DNA of 64,000 nt from Nymphaea colorata (GCF_008831285.2 NC_045144.1:7182176-7246175), one strand, 5' to 3'. Counted from the first letter of the stretch, positions 48,206 to 60,251 are shown. The notes: generated by a model not told the origin, from the sequence alone. A program made the numbers and translations.

Positions 48206-49576
48206 AATTATGTAGAACATTCAAATGTTATAAGATTTTCCTTTAAGCAAGAAAAGCAAAACTGGATTTCAAACGAGAAACATAAAAGGAGTTTTTAAGC
48301 GTGACAAGCTTCTCAACTTAGAAAAAAAAAAAGTTGTCTCAGGTGCCCATGTACAAATGCAACATCAAAAACATAAAAGTTTGGAAGAAATTGAACTGGT
48401 TCTAAGTGGATCCTCTACTTCTTGAGAGCAGAAGGCCTTACTTTGTCACTGAAATATGGTTTTTGAAGAAAAAGGAGGATGATAACTATTGTTGATCCTT
48501 TGTTTGGAACAACTGAAACACACCAAGTGATAACTATTGAAGATACAGTTGGATAACTCATCTGATTGACTCGGAAATATCTCAATAACAAGACAAATGA
48601 TTTGATATGAAATTCATGAATCTAAACTTCTAAAATATCACATCAGTGCAGATCTCAAATTCACACTAAAACAATAGTGAACGTTCATTCACAGGACATC
48701 CAAGAAAGGCTTAAATTGATATTTGAATCAACAAAAATCCACAAAGATCACATCGAAACTACTTTCTCTGACGGCCGAACTGACTTAACGTTTCATGTAT
48801 CCGACTAATGGCCAATGGGAGCGTGCACAACTTGGGGAATTTAAACAGTTTCTGAAAGAACAGCACCATGCGGATTCAAAAAAGTGGAACGAAACAAGAA
48901 AAGTTCAGCACAAGGTGAAGAAGATAATATATTATAAGAAGCCAGCATTGCCGGATTCAAAACAAATTGGCAGACAAAGTTATTTTTAATAATTTTTAAA
49001 TTATTTTTTGTTGATCCTCAGATAATCTACCTATTCACCTAATCCACAGTCCTTTTTATAAATCGAATCTACCTATTCACCTAATCCACATTCTTCTTTT
49101 TTAATGTTTATTTAAGAAAAACTGCATTTGGCTAAAACTTCCAAAATTATACCACTTTTGTTTTCAAAATTTTGTTTTGCTGTGAGCTTGAGTGGATCTA
49201 CTGTACATCCTTGAATACATCCTTGAATTTAGATATTTTACTTTCCACCATTTATAACACAAAAAAATAAGTTACAGAAGCATAGACAAGATCCAAATCC
49301 TTTGAATGTGAATGAATTTATCAGCAGTCATGTTATGCCCATTGAATGAATATGATATGGGGCGTGTTCCAGCAATTTTGGCCTCTCGTGGACAGTCTTC
49401 CATGAGCCTGCTTGCATTCTGTTGCTGTCCTGCAGAATTAAATATCGAACCTGACTTTGTTGGTAACTCTTTATGACATCCATCCAAATCCAACTCTGCA
49501 TCTGCAGTGTTTCTTTAAACATTTAAAATGGGGTGGATCGAACTCCAACTTTTCACATGTCAGCTACTACGATGGT
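48206..49576. other. Intergenic stretch, possible decayed gene pieces
   Basis: ORFs at 48,795-48,989 (+) and 49,272-49,493 (-) have fairly balanced residues but match nothing I know. A direct repeat CTACCTATTCACCTAATCCACA occurs at 49,008 and 49,069. Confidence 0.4.
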
Positions 49577-50041
49577 CATGGATAGCTCGAGTTCGACTCG
49601 GCTCAATAAATTAGAGCTCAACCTCGGTTGGAATTTGATTATAACAAGCTCGAGCTCAACTCAGCTACACAAAATCGAGCTCGAACTCAATTCGTTTAAT
49701 CCATTTAATTCGTTTAAGCGTTAACTCTTATAAGCATTAACTTGTTTGATTTGGGTAAACGTTAACTCGTTTAACTCGTGTAACTTGTGAAATTTGTTAT
49801 TACCCTAAAAGTTAAAACCGATGAACCAGTTTTGGCAATATTATATGTAGTACCGGTTTGCTAGTCGAGTCGAGTTCTTGAAGCTCGAACTTGACTCACT
49901 ATCATTTGGAGTACCTTTGTAAGCTCGAACTCATTTGGAGTGCCTTTGTAAGCTCGAACTCGGCTCATTTATAAATGAACAGAGTTTTTTTGAGCAAGTT
50001 TGAGTCGAGCCCGAGTTGACTCGGCTCGTTGTGCAGCCCTA
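49577..50041. mobile_element. GAGCTCGAGCT-type hAT-like element (copy b)
   Basis: The flanks ACGATGGT (49,569-49,576) and ACTATGGT (50,042-50,049) fit an 8-bp target duplication with one mismatch. The right end CTCGTTGTGCAGCCCTA is intact and the left end is decayed. The core shares CACAAAATCGAGCTCGAACTC and CGTTTAATCCATTTAA with the copy at 31,317. A CTTTGTAAGCTCGAACTC word is tandemly repeated at 49,915 and 49,946. Confidence 0.75.
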
Positions 50042-51234
50042 ACTATGGTTAGCCCCATCCTATCCATAAGGTCCATGTAAATGGACTCCATTCGAATTGC
50101 GCTTTACAATCTCAAGACCTGATAATCGAGAAAATTTCTAGTACAAGATTTTTGGATTAGGATGTCTAAGATGCAAAATGTGATCTCTTTAATTATAATT
50201 GGATTGGGGATCCAACAAAGTCAGAGATTTCCCCTTCATCTTATAAGCACATCTTCTTTCTCTTTGCAAGATTTTCTGACGCTTGTTTTCTAACACCGAA
50301 AGCATCTGCCCATCATCGAAGAATTTAGGAAATCATAAAGCCCAACAACCTAGCTCGATGTAGAACATCTCTGATGATTAACAAATATATAACGATTTGA
50401 TGTTGATAAAAAAAAAATCATTTTTCATGATGGTCGAAATAACAGGTTGCATAAAAAATGTTGCAAAGCCAAAGATTAAAAACAGCCGAACACATCCACT
50501 AAAGGGGTGTTTGATGAGGCTGAAATTGTAAATTTTTTTCTTCTTTTATATAATAGGAATTGAGTTATCAAACAAAAAATTTATAGGCTCATTCTTCAAC
50601 CAAAATTCCAGAAACCATAAAAGGTACAATCATGATTCTAGATTTTTTTTTCTCTCATGCCATCTTAATTCACCAATTTTTGAATTTTCATTTCTATTTT
50701 ATCAAACAAGTCATTTTCAGTTCTAGAATCAAATTTTTAAACTGCCAAAACACAAAGGGTGTGTGTTACATAACAACCTCAAAACGAGCTTTGGGAAGCA
50801 AAATGACATTTTTCTTCTCAAAAGTTGTTTTGAGAGTGCTAGGACCAAACTGGGTTTCTGAAAACCCTTTTTTTTTTTTTTTCTGAAAACGGTGTTTCTT
50901 ACACATTTTCAATAACCTGCTGAGCTCCTATAGTTTTCAATAACCAGCTGAGTTTCCTGTAGTGTTTCTGTAAACATCGCCATGGCACTTTTCAGCTCAT
51001 TTGCATTTATTTTATTTTTAAACAACAATAATAATGGCAACAAGTACTTATGTATAATGTGAATGAAGTTTCCTGTACTTTTCAAAAGCACACTCACTTT
51101 TTGTCATCCAAACAAAAGGCAACGCCAGGTTTTATCTGTATCGACCTCTTTTTCATGTCTTGAATTATAATATATATATATATATATATATATTACATTG
51201 ATTTTAAAAAATAAAAATGTAATTATAACAGAAT
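50042..51234. other. Intergenic stretch without a recognised gene
   Basis: AT-rich DNA with a poly-T tract at 50,867-50,881 and an (AT)n tract at 51,170-51,192 just before the first inverted repeat. Confidence 0.45.
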
Positions 51235-52185
51235 GTTTAATTCAATATTTGATTTGAAATTAATTCACTAGTAAGCGGATGGAAACATATTTAAGCAGGA
51301 CATATATTTTGTTGAACAACATGAATTCACTGATAAAAATGTGTTGAATGAAATGGGAGTGTTCATGTTTATACCAAGAAAATTTAAGACAAGCTGGCAT
51401 GCGGTTCGATCGATCGGCCATCTGCAGAATCAAAAGGCATGAAGGGTTTCGTGGGAAGCTAAGGCTTACCTCTATCCAAGAGACCAAATGCAATCTTCAA
51501 CGCTTGAGCAGATGTCTGAATCACAAGGTAGACAACTGGTTTGCCTTGAATCGCCAAAATGCAACCTCTCCCACAGACACTTAAGGTCATTCCAAATGTC
51601 AGGAAGCAGCTTCAATCTATAAATGCGGGGGAATGGGATGAAGATCGGGCTGTGACAAACTCCACTATTTGTAGCAGAAGTAGTGGACCATGACAGTGTC
51701 GTCACGTTGGAGATGAACCACCAACGCCATGCACTGCAACGCTTTCTCGCAAAGCTAACTGAAACGCTTGCTTAGTAATACTGCGTTTGCTTTATGCTTT
51801 ACGTTGTAGCCAACCTCAAGTCCCGAGTGGTAGCCATCTGTTTACTACCCATGTCAGTCTAGATCCGCTGCATTTTGGCGATTCAAGGCAAACCAGTTGT
51901 CTACCTTGTGATTCAGACATCTGCTCAAGCGTTGAAGATTGCATTTGGTCTCTTGGCAGTTCAATAGAGGTAAGCCTTAGCTTCCCACGAAACCCTTCAT
52001 GCCTTTTGATTCTGCAGATGGCCCAGCTTGTCTTAAATTTTCTTGGTATAAACATGAACACTCCCATTTCATTCAACACATTTTTATCAGTGAATTCATG
52101 TTGTTCAACAAAATATATGTCCTGCTTAAATATGTTTCCATCCGCTTATTAGTGAATTAATTTCAAATCAAATATTGAATTAAAC
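51235..52185. repeat. Long inverted repeat 1 (arms 329 and 317 bp, loop 305 bp)
   Basis: The left arm 51,235-51,563 is the reverse complement of the right arm 51,869-52,185. By eye they differ by one substitution (TACTAG/TATTAG) and two indels: about 7 bp (near 51,475 / 51,958) and about 19 bp (near 51,400 / 52,023). A transcript through it would fold into a hairpin of over 300 bp. The arms contain a coding-like stretch (HFGDSRQTSCLPCDSD on the plus strand of the right arm, continuing on the minus strand into the loop as WNDLKCLWER), so the arms may derive from an unrecognised captured gene fragment. No transposase or LTR was found. Confidence 0.93.
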
Positions 52186-52352
52186 TTAAATTTTTGATTA
52201 GCTGGTGCCCAGCCGCCCCCATGCATCTCCGCCACTGCCTTTCGCACAATTGTTTATTATATTATTGGGTACATCGATGACATGCTTGTAATGATTTTCC
52301 ATATTTCAATCTTTCTTTCTCTTTTTTCTTCTCTAGACTTCAAACTAGAAAA

Positions 52353-53394
52353 GATTTTCTTCTAGTTGGTCCACTGTGCACTTGTGCGACCTCACTCACT
52401 TGTTAATTAGGCAGCATTCCTTTATGTCACTTGTTTTTTTAATTTATTCTAGTTGATATTCTTCTTTAGCTTTTATTGTCATTTTGAAAGCTCAAAATCC
52501 TAATCACTTGTTAGAATAGGCAGCATTCCTTTATGTTGAGAAATGCTGCCTCTAGTTTCATACAGGCATGCCAAAATCCTAATCCTTGACATGGGTACCT
52601 TCAATATGCGGATTTCTTTATCCGTTCCAATGCCTCTTTAGGCCTTTCGGCATGTGTGATAGACCCAGAACAGAAGGATGGATAGACAGAAGATCTCTTC
52701 CCATCCGATAATGGATGTTGGCTATATATATATATATGTGTGTGAAGGAAACAGCTAGATAGCATATTCTTATATACCCGATTGTATGAGAATCACATGA
52801 GCCGTCGATTTTTAAGAAGATTAAATGATGGAGATCAAGTTAAAAAGAATAAAAACCAAACCATATTTTTAAGAGGCAAGAAATCTATAGATTTGCTCTC
52901 TTAGAGCAAATCACATGAACAGATTTGCTGTCTTACAGAGAAATAGTGTTTCATCACCTAGGTCATATGAATGATTTTTCTACGTTCCATGAAATGCATA
53001 CTTAAGTTTTACAGTTCTATGGATATACATTTATATATTATATGAGCTGAGATCTTCTGTCTATCCATCCTTCTGTTCTGGGTCTATCACACATGCAGAA
53101 AGGCCTAAAGAGGCATTGGAACGGATAAAGAAATCCGCATATTGAAGGTACCCATGTCAAGGATTAGGATTTTGGCATGCCTGTATGAAACTAGAGGCAG
53201 CATTTCTCAACATAAAGGAATGCTGCCTAATCTAACAAGTGATTAGGATTTTGAACTTTCAAAATGACAATAAAAGCTAAAGAAGAACATCAACTAGAAT
53301 AAATTAAAAAAACAAGTGACATAAAGGAATGCTGCCTAATCTAACAAGTGAGTGAGGTCGCACAAGTGCACAGTGGACCAACTAGAAGAAAATC
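52353..53394. repeat. Long inverted repeat 2 (arms 345 and 346 bp, loop 351 bp)
   Basis: The left arm 52,353-52,697 is the reverse complement of the right arm 53,049-53,394, with about six single-base differences or tiny indels by eye (about 98% identity). The loop carries an (AT)n tract at 52,726-52,738 and a TTTGCTCTCTTAGAGCAAAT palindrome near 52,894. Each arm itself contains a repeated word, TAGGCAGCATTCCTTTATG. The sequence is unrelated to inverted repeat 1, and the two repeats are 167 bp apart. No coding content was recognised. Confidence 0.93.
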
Positions 53395-53412
53395 CTAATC
53401 GCTTGATATTGT

Positions 53413-53505
53413 CATTTTGAAAGCTCAAAATCCTAATCACTTGTTAGATTAGGCAGCATTCCTTTATGTCAAGGATTAGGATTAGGATTTTGAGCTTTCA
53501 AAATG
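53413..53505. repeat. Short inverted repeat 3 upstream of the RING gene
   Basis: CATTTTGAAAGCTCAAAATCCTAATC (26 bp) at 53,413-53,438 faces its complement at 53,480-53,505, with a 41-bp loop holding TTAGGCAGCATTCCTTTATG. The words are the same as in the arms of inverted repeat 2, so this is a derived piece of that repeat. It ends 67 bp before the RING start codon. Confidence 0.85.
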
Positions 53506-53572
53506 GCTGCATTTGAGGTGAACTGGCTTATGCAGTAATTAATAATATATTTCCTCCTCTTTTTAGAAAGCT

Positions 53573-53869
53573 ATGGAGGCATCGGCAAGCATGGTGGTGG
53601 AGTATGAGGAGGCTCGGTGCCCTATCTGCTTGGAGGGGTTGGGCGCAGACAGAGAGGTGAGGGAGACGCCATGCAGACACAGGTATCACAAAGACTGCAT
53701 AACGAAATGGTTGGAGGACCACAACACCTGCCAGGTCTGCCGGTGCAGGTTTCAGATGCCGGTAGAAGGGAGCAGCCCCGCTGCTGGTGGTGCTGTTCAA
53801 AGAGAGGATGAAGGGGAAAGGAGGGGACGAAGGGCTGAGGCGGAGGAGGAACAGGAGGGTCAGGTCTGA
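53573..53869 (+). CDS. Small RING-H2 finger protein, probable E3 ubiquitin ligase (98 aa, intronless)
   Basis: A RING-H2 domain binds two zinc ions and an E2 enzyme to pass ubiquitin to targets. Seen: ligands C16-x2-C19-x14-C34-x-H36-x2-H39-x2-C42-x10-C53-x2-C56, the exact RING-H2 spacing, with the conserved hydrophobic residue after C19's partner (CPICLEGL) and the Trp of KWLEDHNTC that supports E2 binding. Before it is a short N-terminus (MEASASMVVEYEEAR); after it comes a low-complexity Glu/Arg/Gly tail (EDEGERRGRRAEAEEEQEGQ). There is no membrane segment or signal peptide. Small intronless RING genes of this kind (RNF126/RING1-like core) are common in plants. The substrate is unknown. It has no close same-strand neighbour, and hairpin-forming repeats lie directly upstream. 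It could be a truncated copy of a larger RING gene, but the frame is intact and the ATG is in good context. Confidence 0.88.
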   Translation: MEASASMVVEYEEARCPICLEGLGADREVRETPCRHRYHKDCITKWLEDHNTCQVCRCRFQMPVEGSSPAAGGAVQREDEGERRGRRAEAEEEQEGQV

Positions 53870-53934
53870 GGATTTTCATTAGGCTTTCTAAGGATTTTCT
53901 TTAGGCTTTCTAAGGATTTTCTTTAGACTTGTTG
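53870..53934 (+). repeat. Three-unit minisatellite just after the RING stop codon
   Basis: A 22-23 bp unit AGGATTTTCTTTAGGCTTTCTA is repeated about three times with small changes, starting right after TGA. It lies in the expected 3' UTR. Confidence 0.85.
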
Positions 53935-54089
53935 TAGCGTTAATTAGTTTCTGTATTGGCGGTAGGCTGGGTACTGCTCAGCGTCTTATCATCGCTTGCG
54001 CTTTATAGTGGATTTTCCATTTTATATATGTATGACAAGCTTGTTGAATTCCAATTGTCAAATAAGATTTCCTTTTTAAACGAAAGACT

Positions 54090-54095
54090 AATAAA
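54090..54095 (+). terminator. Candidate polyadenylation signal of the RING gene
   Basis: CTAATAAATTATT lies about 220 nt after the stop. It is a plausible near-upstream element, but plant signals are degenerate. Confidence 0.3.
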
Positions 54096-54351
54096 TTATT
54101 TTCAATCATAGATTTTTTATTTCCCAGTTCTAATAAGATTTCTTTTCTAAATGAATAGATTTATAAATTATGTTCTATTCTTACATTTTGATTTCCAATT
54201 TTAATAAGATTTCATTCCTAAATGAAAATATTCATAAATTATCTTTTAGTGTTACCTTTATTTATTTTAAATGGCTTAACATGGTTGTTTAAGCTTTTAG
54301 TGAATGAGGTTTTCCATTATAAGCCAACATTATGTCTATGTTGTGTATGAG

Positions 54352-54765
54352 TAGGGACTTCGATCAGATTCAATTCAAATATACCCTTAACTGTATCTAT
54401 TTTTGCATATATTCACAAACTCGCATTCTAATACTAACTAAGAAAAGTCACATCTGAATTCGAACCCAAAACCCAATTTTATAATCTCAATCTCAATTTT
54501 ACATTTATAACCAAATCGAAAAACCAAATTTGACCAACTTTAAAAATGTAAGAGTGATATGGGATGTACTTTAAAAATAAATAATTTGATCTGAATCTGT
54601 ATGTAAGAAGGATGTTCATTTATATCTGAATCCAATCAGATGTCATTTCTTAAATCCAAATATGATCTATTCTTTTTATGAGATATTAAATTTTCATTCA
54701 AATCCAACTTTTTCAGAATGGTTCTATTGCAGATCTGATCCAAATCAAATACATTCACATCCCTA
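54352..54765. mobile_element. ATGTCAACGGATCGGATTTG-type hAT-like element (copy c)
   Basis: It starts TAGGGACTTCGATCAGATTC, carries ATACCCTTAACTGTATCTATTTTT, and ends CAAATACATTCACATCCCTA. The flanks TGTATGAG and CATATGAG agree at six of eight bases, consistent with an old 8-bp target duplication. Non-coding. Confidence 0.72.
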
Positions 54766-54773
54766 CATATGAG

Positions 54774-56269
54774 GTGATGCATGGTACCTAATTGACAGTG
54801 TTGTCGCTATGTCAAATACGGATGCAACTCTATGACTTATTGGCGAGGGAAAGGATGAGGTTTTTAGTTCTCATGCAATTAGATTTGTGAATAGCAGCAC
54901 AAGCTATGCTTGAGAGTTGGACGGCCTAACTAAGTCAGATAAAAGTGAATCTTATTAAAGTTTAATTATACACACACAAATATGTATAACTAATTAATTG
55001 AAAATGTTTTTTTTCACTTATATGTTAATGAGACATTAATTTATCCACATAAGAAATGATCACAAATTATGATGCAGCGATTGCATTAGACATGACATTC
55101 TTTAACGCAAACACACCATTCTAAGCTTCTTACGACACATATATCAGCCGGCCAGCCTCGCCACATAACAGCCGATCCATCATCGTGTGGCTGATTCACA
55201 TTAACAAGGCCGGGAATAGCAAGAGATAACGTTGGAGACATGAGCCACAAAATGCCTGGTAAAATGTCCTCAGTTCAAATTTTATCTTTTCCTTAGTTCC
55301 AAACAAGCAAACGTCAACACCGTCAGTCTTTAGAGGGGAGAGAGAGAGAGACCAAATCAGAACAAGCGAACGTATCGGCTGAAATTGGCCAAATTGCATT
55401 GCTGCAAAGAAAAAATTAACAATGTTATACAGACACTGACCTCTACTTTGGGCTCTCAAAACTGCTACTGACGACCTGAATGCTTAGCAACAAAGACGCC
55501 CTTATTCTAATATATGGTATGATTATGAATCCCCCTTTTCCCCCATTTTTATCATCTTTTTACATAAACCTGTACACCAACCCCCAAACTCTCATCAACC
55601 ACCTTAGCCAAAACGGTCGTTCCGCTGCCCTGCAGTTATTGACAGAGAATCTACAGCTGCCGAATCCAATCTGCTGTCAAATCCAAAACCAAACCTGACC
55701 TGCCGACCCTCAAGTAGCTTCTGAGAACGCCCTAGGCCATCATCCACTTCAATCTGCTGCTTCTTCCACGCACTGGACATTTCCGAGCATGGCGCATAGC
55801 ACGGATGTGCTTCAAGTGTCTTGGGAGGCATGCTTGAACCCTTGAATATATGTTCCAAACTACTGCCTTTGACGTGCACGGGCGTAGAATTTCAGAACAC
55901 AGATGAATCCAGACAACATGTTCATTAGCTTGATGAGAAGTACGATCCAGCTGCCGGGAACACCGCTGCATTGGTTTGGAAGAAAGGGAAGGTCGGTCAG
56001 TTTGACATTGCACACAAATACAGATTACACCATCTGACTTGCCTAACAAAACTATTATCTCACCATTTTTGGAAGCCAAATGTAAAGGGATAGAACAAAA
56101 ATAGACCTTCATATGGTGGTGCTGCAAATTTGGGGACAAAAGGAAGCTGCTACCGGAAGGCAGGCATGGCCACAAGTACCTTGCACGCCCAAAAAATCGG
56201 CACAAGGGTTCTTGAATAGCCACCCAATGGATAGATTGAAGATTAAACCAAACTTTACATGGATCTCTA
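54774..56269. other. Gap between the RING and DEK1 genes, including the DEK1 3' UTR
   Basis: From 56,269 downwards (about 55,500-56,269) the DNA looks unique and is probably the DEK1 3' UTR; its long minus-strand frames are out of frame with DEK1 or beyond its stop. 54,774-55,480 is AT-rich with a short GAGAGA tract at 55,335. No further gene was recognised. Confidence 0.5.
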
Positions 56270-59200
56270 CTATAACGGTTCCAAGACAATTGCTGCCTTA
56301 GTGAAGACCGATAGGACGAATGGTGCTTCCTCTCCAGGATGAATCGTCGTTGGCACAATCGTGTATCCCTTGGGGTCAGGGTCAAGAACCATTTCACAAG
56401 CTATTTCCCTGGAATTAACATAATCAGTCCCACCAACTGACTCGTGTAAGTATATGTTATAAGCAGCACGCCGACCGCGCGTTTTCAAAATTCTCATTCC
56501 GATGTAGAACATAGAGGAGTCATGGCTGGACTGATAGTTCCTGAAGCCGGCTGTCTTCCGCGAGAAGCTCACACCCTGCAGGGCAAGAAATTCAAATTTA
56601 AAAATGGAAACAGATCGGGGAGAAAGAAAATATCTCACACATCAACCTGAAATAAAGAGAAGCACCTGTGTTAAGGTTATGAATACATGGATGGGCAACG
56701 ACGCATCTGCTCCAACAGCTCTCAATCGAAATTGAGGATTCTGATTCCATGTATCATAGTCCTGGCAACCACCAGCACTGCAGCCACGCCATTGCCCATG
56801 CACAGAGTAACGCATCTCAGGGGGGTAGACCCGACAGACATATATTGACCGAAAATGCAGTTGAAAGTCTTGCCAAGACATCCAAAATATTCCATCTTTC
56901 GACTGTCAACAACCAAAGCATGGAAAACCAGAAACAATAAGCACAAAAATAGATGGAGAATGCAAGGGCTACCTTTCTGTCAGATAATGCCCTTGTGCCT
57001 CCTAGTAATAACACTATTATTTGATCAAACAAGCAGACAAGTTGAATCATCAGATGGTCCGTCTTATAAGATGGACAAATCTTAGTACCTGAGGCACATG
57101 CTTGAGCTTGTGCCTTATCCGCTCTGTCCACTCCGATGATGAGTCAGACCAGGGACCATTCCATTCCACCTCATTAGCCCAAGGATTTCGAATTTGAACA
57201 AGCTTGTGTCCATCAACCTCTCTCACCTAAACAAAGTTGGAAACAGCATTCACCATTATTAAGAAATACAAAGCACACAAGACCCGAGATATCAATGTCA
57301 CTATGTATTAGCTTGTATAGGCGACAAATACACATTGTGTGCTGAGCTAACTGAGACGAGGTAGGCTGTTACAAACTTCGATAAGTTTTTTTATGTTTTG
57401 ATGTTTATTAGTTTGATTTAGCTTTTAATTACTTTCAAATACAAGAAAATATTCACCTCATTGGTTAGCAAAAAAAATAATACAGATCCAGATGAAACTG
57501 AACCAGACCAGTAAATGGAAAATTTTTAAAATCCAAAGAACAAAACAAAAACCAGCAAGCTGGAAGAAATATTTGAAATGAAAACAACCTGCAGAATCGA
57601 ATAAGCATGACCCTGAACAATTCCACTGGATGAGACATGGACATCCGAACCAGATGGACTCCCAGCACCAAGTAGAAAACCCTCTTGCTTGAAACGCAAC
57701 AGCTGAGACCATAACCTTCCACTTGCAAGGTCAATTTGCGCCTGTGTGCTCCTCATGTCAATCTCTTCACCAGCCCCTCCTGTGAGGTCAACCAGAGCAT
57801 CTTGGACAAGCCCTCCTTCAAGTGCTTCATATGACCCATGCAACTTAGCATAAGCTTTCTCCAAAATAGAAACCCAAAATTCATTCCCTTTCCTGCTTGT
57901 AGCAAATGCTGGTTTCCCGCGTGATTCACATGGTATCCAATCATCAACAACAACAGGCACCCACTCCCCCTGCAAGTAAGATCAGACTCCAACTTAACCC
58001 ATGACATGTGAGTCATACTACAAGCTCATCAGAGTAAATGTCAACATGCAATTGGTGAAGGAATAAGAGAATTTCAGCTTCCTTTCAACAAAATAATCTA
58101 AAAAAGGAATAATGTCCCTCACAGAACCAATAAAAGCTGCAAATTTTGACAATAGCTCACCAACTTGACCATGAAAAGGCCAGCTGCACAGCCAAATGGA
58201 TTTGGGAGTGCTGAAAATAACATAAGCAAGACAATTTTAAGCATAAATCTAAACCTCACCCCAAGAACAACTGCTAGTCATAGTCTGTCCAAACAGCAGA
58301 ACAAGCAGAGCCAGGGGCGGAGCCAGGATTTTCTTCAGCGGCGGGCCGACAGTTCAACCTCTGGATCCGGGTAGCGCCAAATTGAATTTAAATCCAAAAA
58401 ATACATGGTGCAATTAAAAAATATTAGTTTTTTCAATGTAAATTTACTTTTTTTCATTGGCTAGGGTGAGGCCATGGCCTAGGCGGCCCCCCCCTCCCTC
58501 CGCCCCTGAGCAGAGCCAGGGGGTTCGGCAGGGGCCATGGCACCCCCAAGTTTTTGAAGAATAAAACTGTACATTTAAAACCTTGGCCCTGGAAAATTTT
58601 TAAAAATTATATAGTGCTCCCCATTTAAAAAATATAACCTTCGCTTTGTAATTTTCAATAGCCAAACTGAAAATAAGCAAAGCCAAGGATTAGAAAGGCA
58701 AGATAAAGCAGACGAAAGTGAATGTATATGTTCACTTTTTGAAATGGTTAGTTCAAACTTCAAATAATTACATTGATCATCAGCTACAACCAATGGTTCA
58801 AGTCACTACCATTGCAGTAAGGTACCCTCAAAACTTGATGAGAATGGCATTCCTGTGGTAGTTTCTAAAACAAATGCTTTTCACATCATTTAAAAGGACA
58901 CTAGGAAAAAACTCCAACGTTCTTCTAAAAAGAAACAGAAAAGATGTACTTGGCAATGTACACTCCATGGATCAGATACTTAAGCTGCCTTTAAAAGCTA
59001 TTAGATTAATATCACTTGGTACACCACAAGAACTACCTATACAAACATGGAAAGGTGGAAAGAAATGAATTAGAATATTTGCTCGACCCCAAAAAGGGTT
59101 CAGCATCTCATTTATAGCCATCAAAACAAAGTCATATTCACATATTTCAGCTTTCTCTAAGTATCACTTCAGTAGACTATACACAACACAAGAGCAGATA

Positions 59201-60199
59201 TTCTAACTTATAACCCCATTATCGTGCGACACAAACAGACACACACATATGCACAAGAAAAAAAGAGAGAAGAGAGAGAGATCAATAGAACAGGAAAACC
59301 AAAAAAAAAAAAAGCCCAACTTTCTTCAGGCCATTCTTCTATTACCTGGATGCAAAACCGTACAGTATATACACCTTCCTCATTATACTGAGGAGTAATT
59401 ATTACTTCTGATATGCGGGATACTTCAGTTAACACAGCAACAGCACTCAAAAACCAACAATCACCTAACCGGCCCTGCTCTCAGCCAAAAAAATAAAGGG
59501 AAAAAAAAAAGCAACAACATTAACAAAGTTAACAATAACTATTAAGATACAAAAAGGAATAAGAGAATACAACTAAAACGAGGAAACTTTCCTAATTATA
59601 ATGCAATCATACCTGACAAACATCAGATGGGTTAGGTGGTCCTGAAAACAAACACGGAGTGAAATCCCTACAGCTCTCCTTCACTAGGTCTTTTGGCCTC
59701 ATCCACTCAGAAACAACCTAGAACATAAACAAAATTTACATAAGGGATGATAAAAGTAAACGAACCCAAGTTTTTAATAGGAAAAAAAGGAAAAGGCCAC
59801 ATACTTGCAGTTTTGAAGGTGGACTTTCAGGATCTACAAACAATGACTGATTAGAAGGCGGAAATTCCTGGTCAGTGAAATGTGTTTCTCCTCGAGCAAA
59901 GAGTGCTTCTCTCACAGCTAACTCAACTGAGTGCATGCGTTGATTAATTTCTTCCTGACTCTCCAACCTAGGCTTCCGCAATTTCCTTGCAATGTATTCC
60001 ACATCTACCGTCACCCCTTGTCGGTCAACTCTCCTTTTTCTACCACTTGAGTATTGACCATCCCAATCAACATCGTCACGATCATAGAGATCAACATCAG
60101 CAGTCTCACTATCCCAGTCATCCACCTGCATCCCAAGGCTCACGTAAGCAAAGTCATACCAAGAACCAGAATGTGTGTGTATATATATGTGTCATTCCT

Positions 60200-60251
<52 letters not shown>

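Noticed and set aside
51964-52014. Intron in inverted repeat 1 (GTAAGC to CTGCAG)
   Set aside because: The interval is only about 48 nt, below the usual minimum for plant introns, and joining it gives no recognisable protein.
51235-53394. LTR retrotransposon explanation for the inverted repeats
   Set aside because: LTRs are direct repeats. Here the arms are inverted, the loops are 305-351 bp and hold no gag/pol, and no primer-binding site was seen.
55732-56397. 221-residue minus-strand ORF overlapping the DEK1 3' end
   Set aside because: It is out of frame with the last DEK1 exon and then continues into the likely 3' UTR. No family was recognised.
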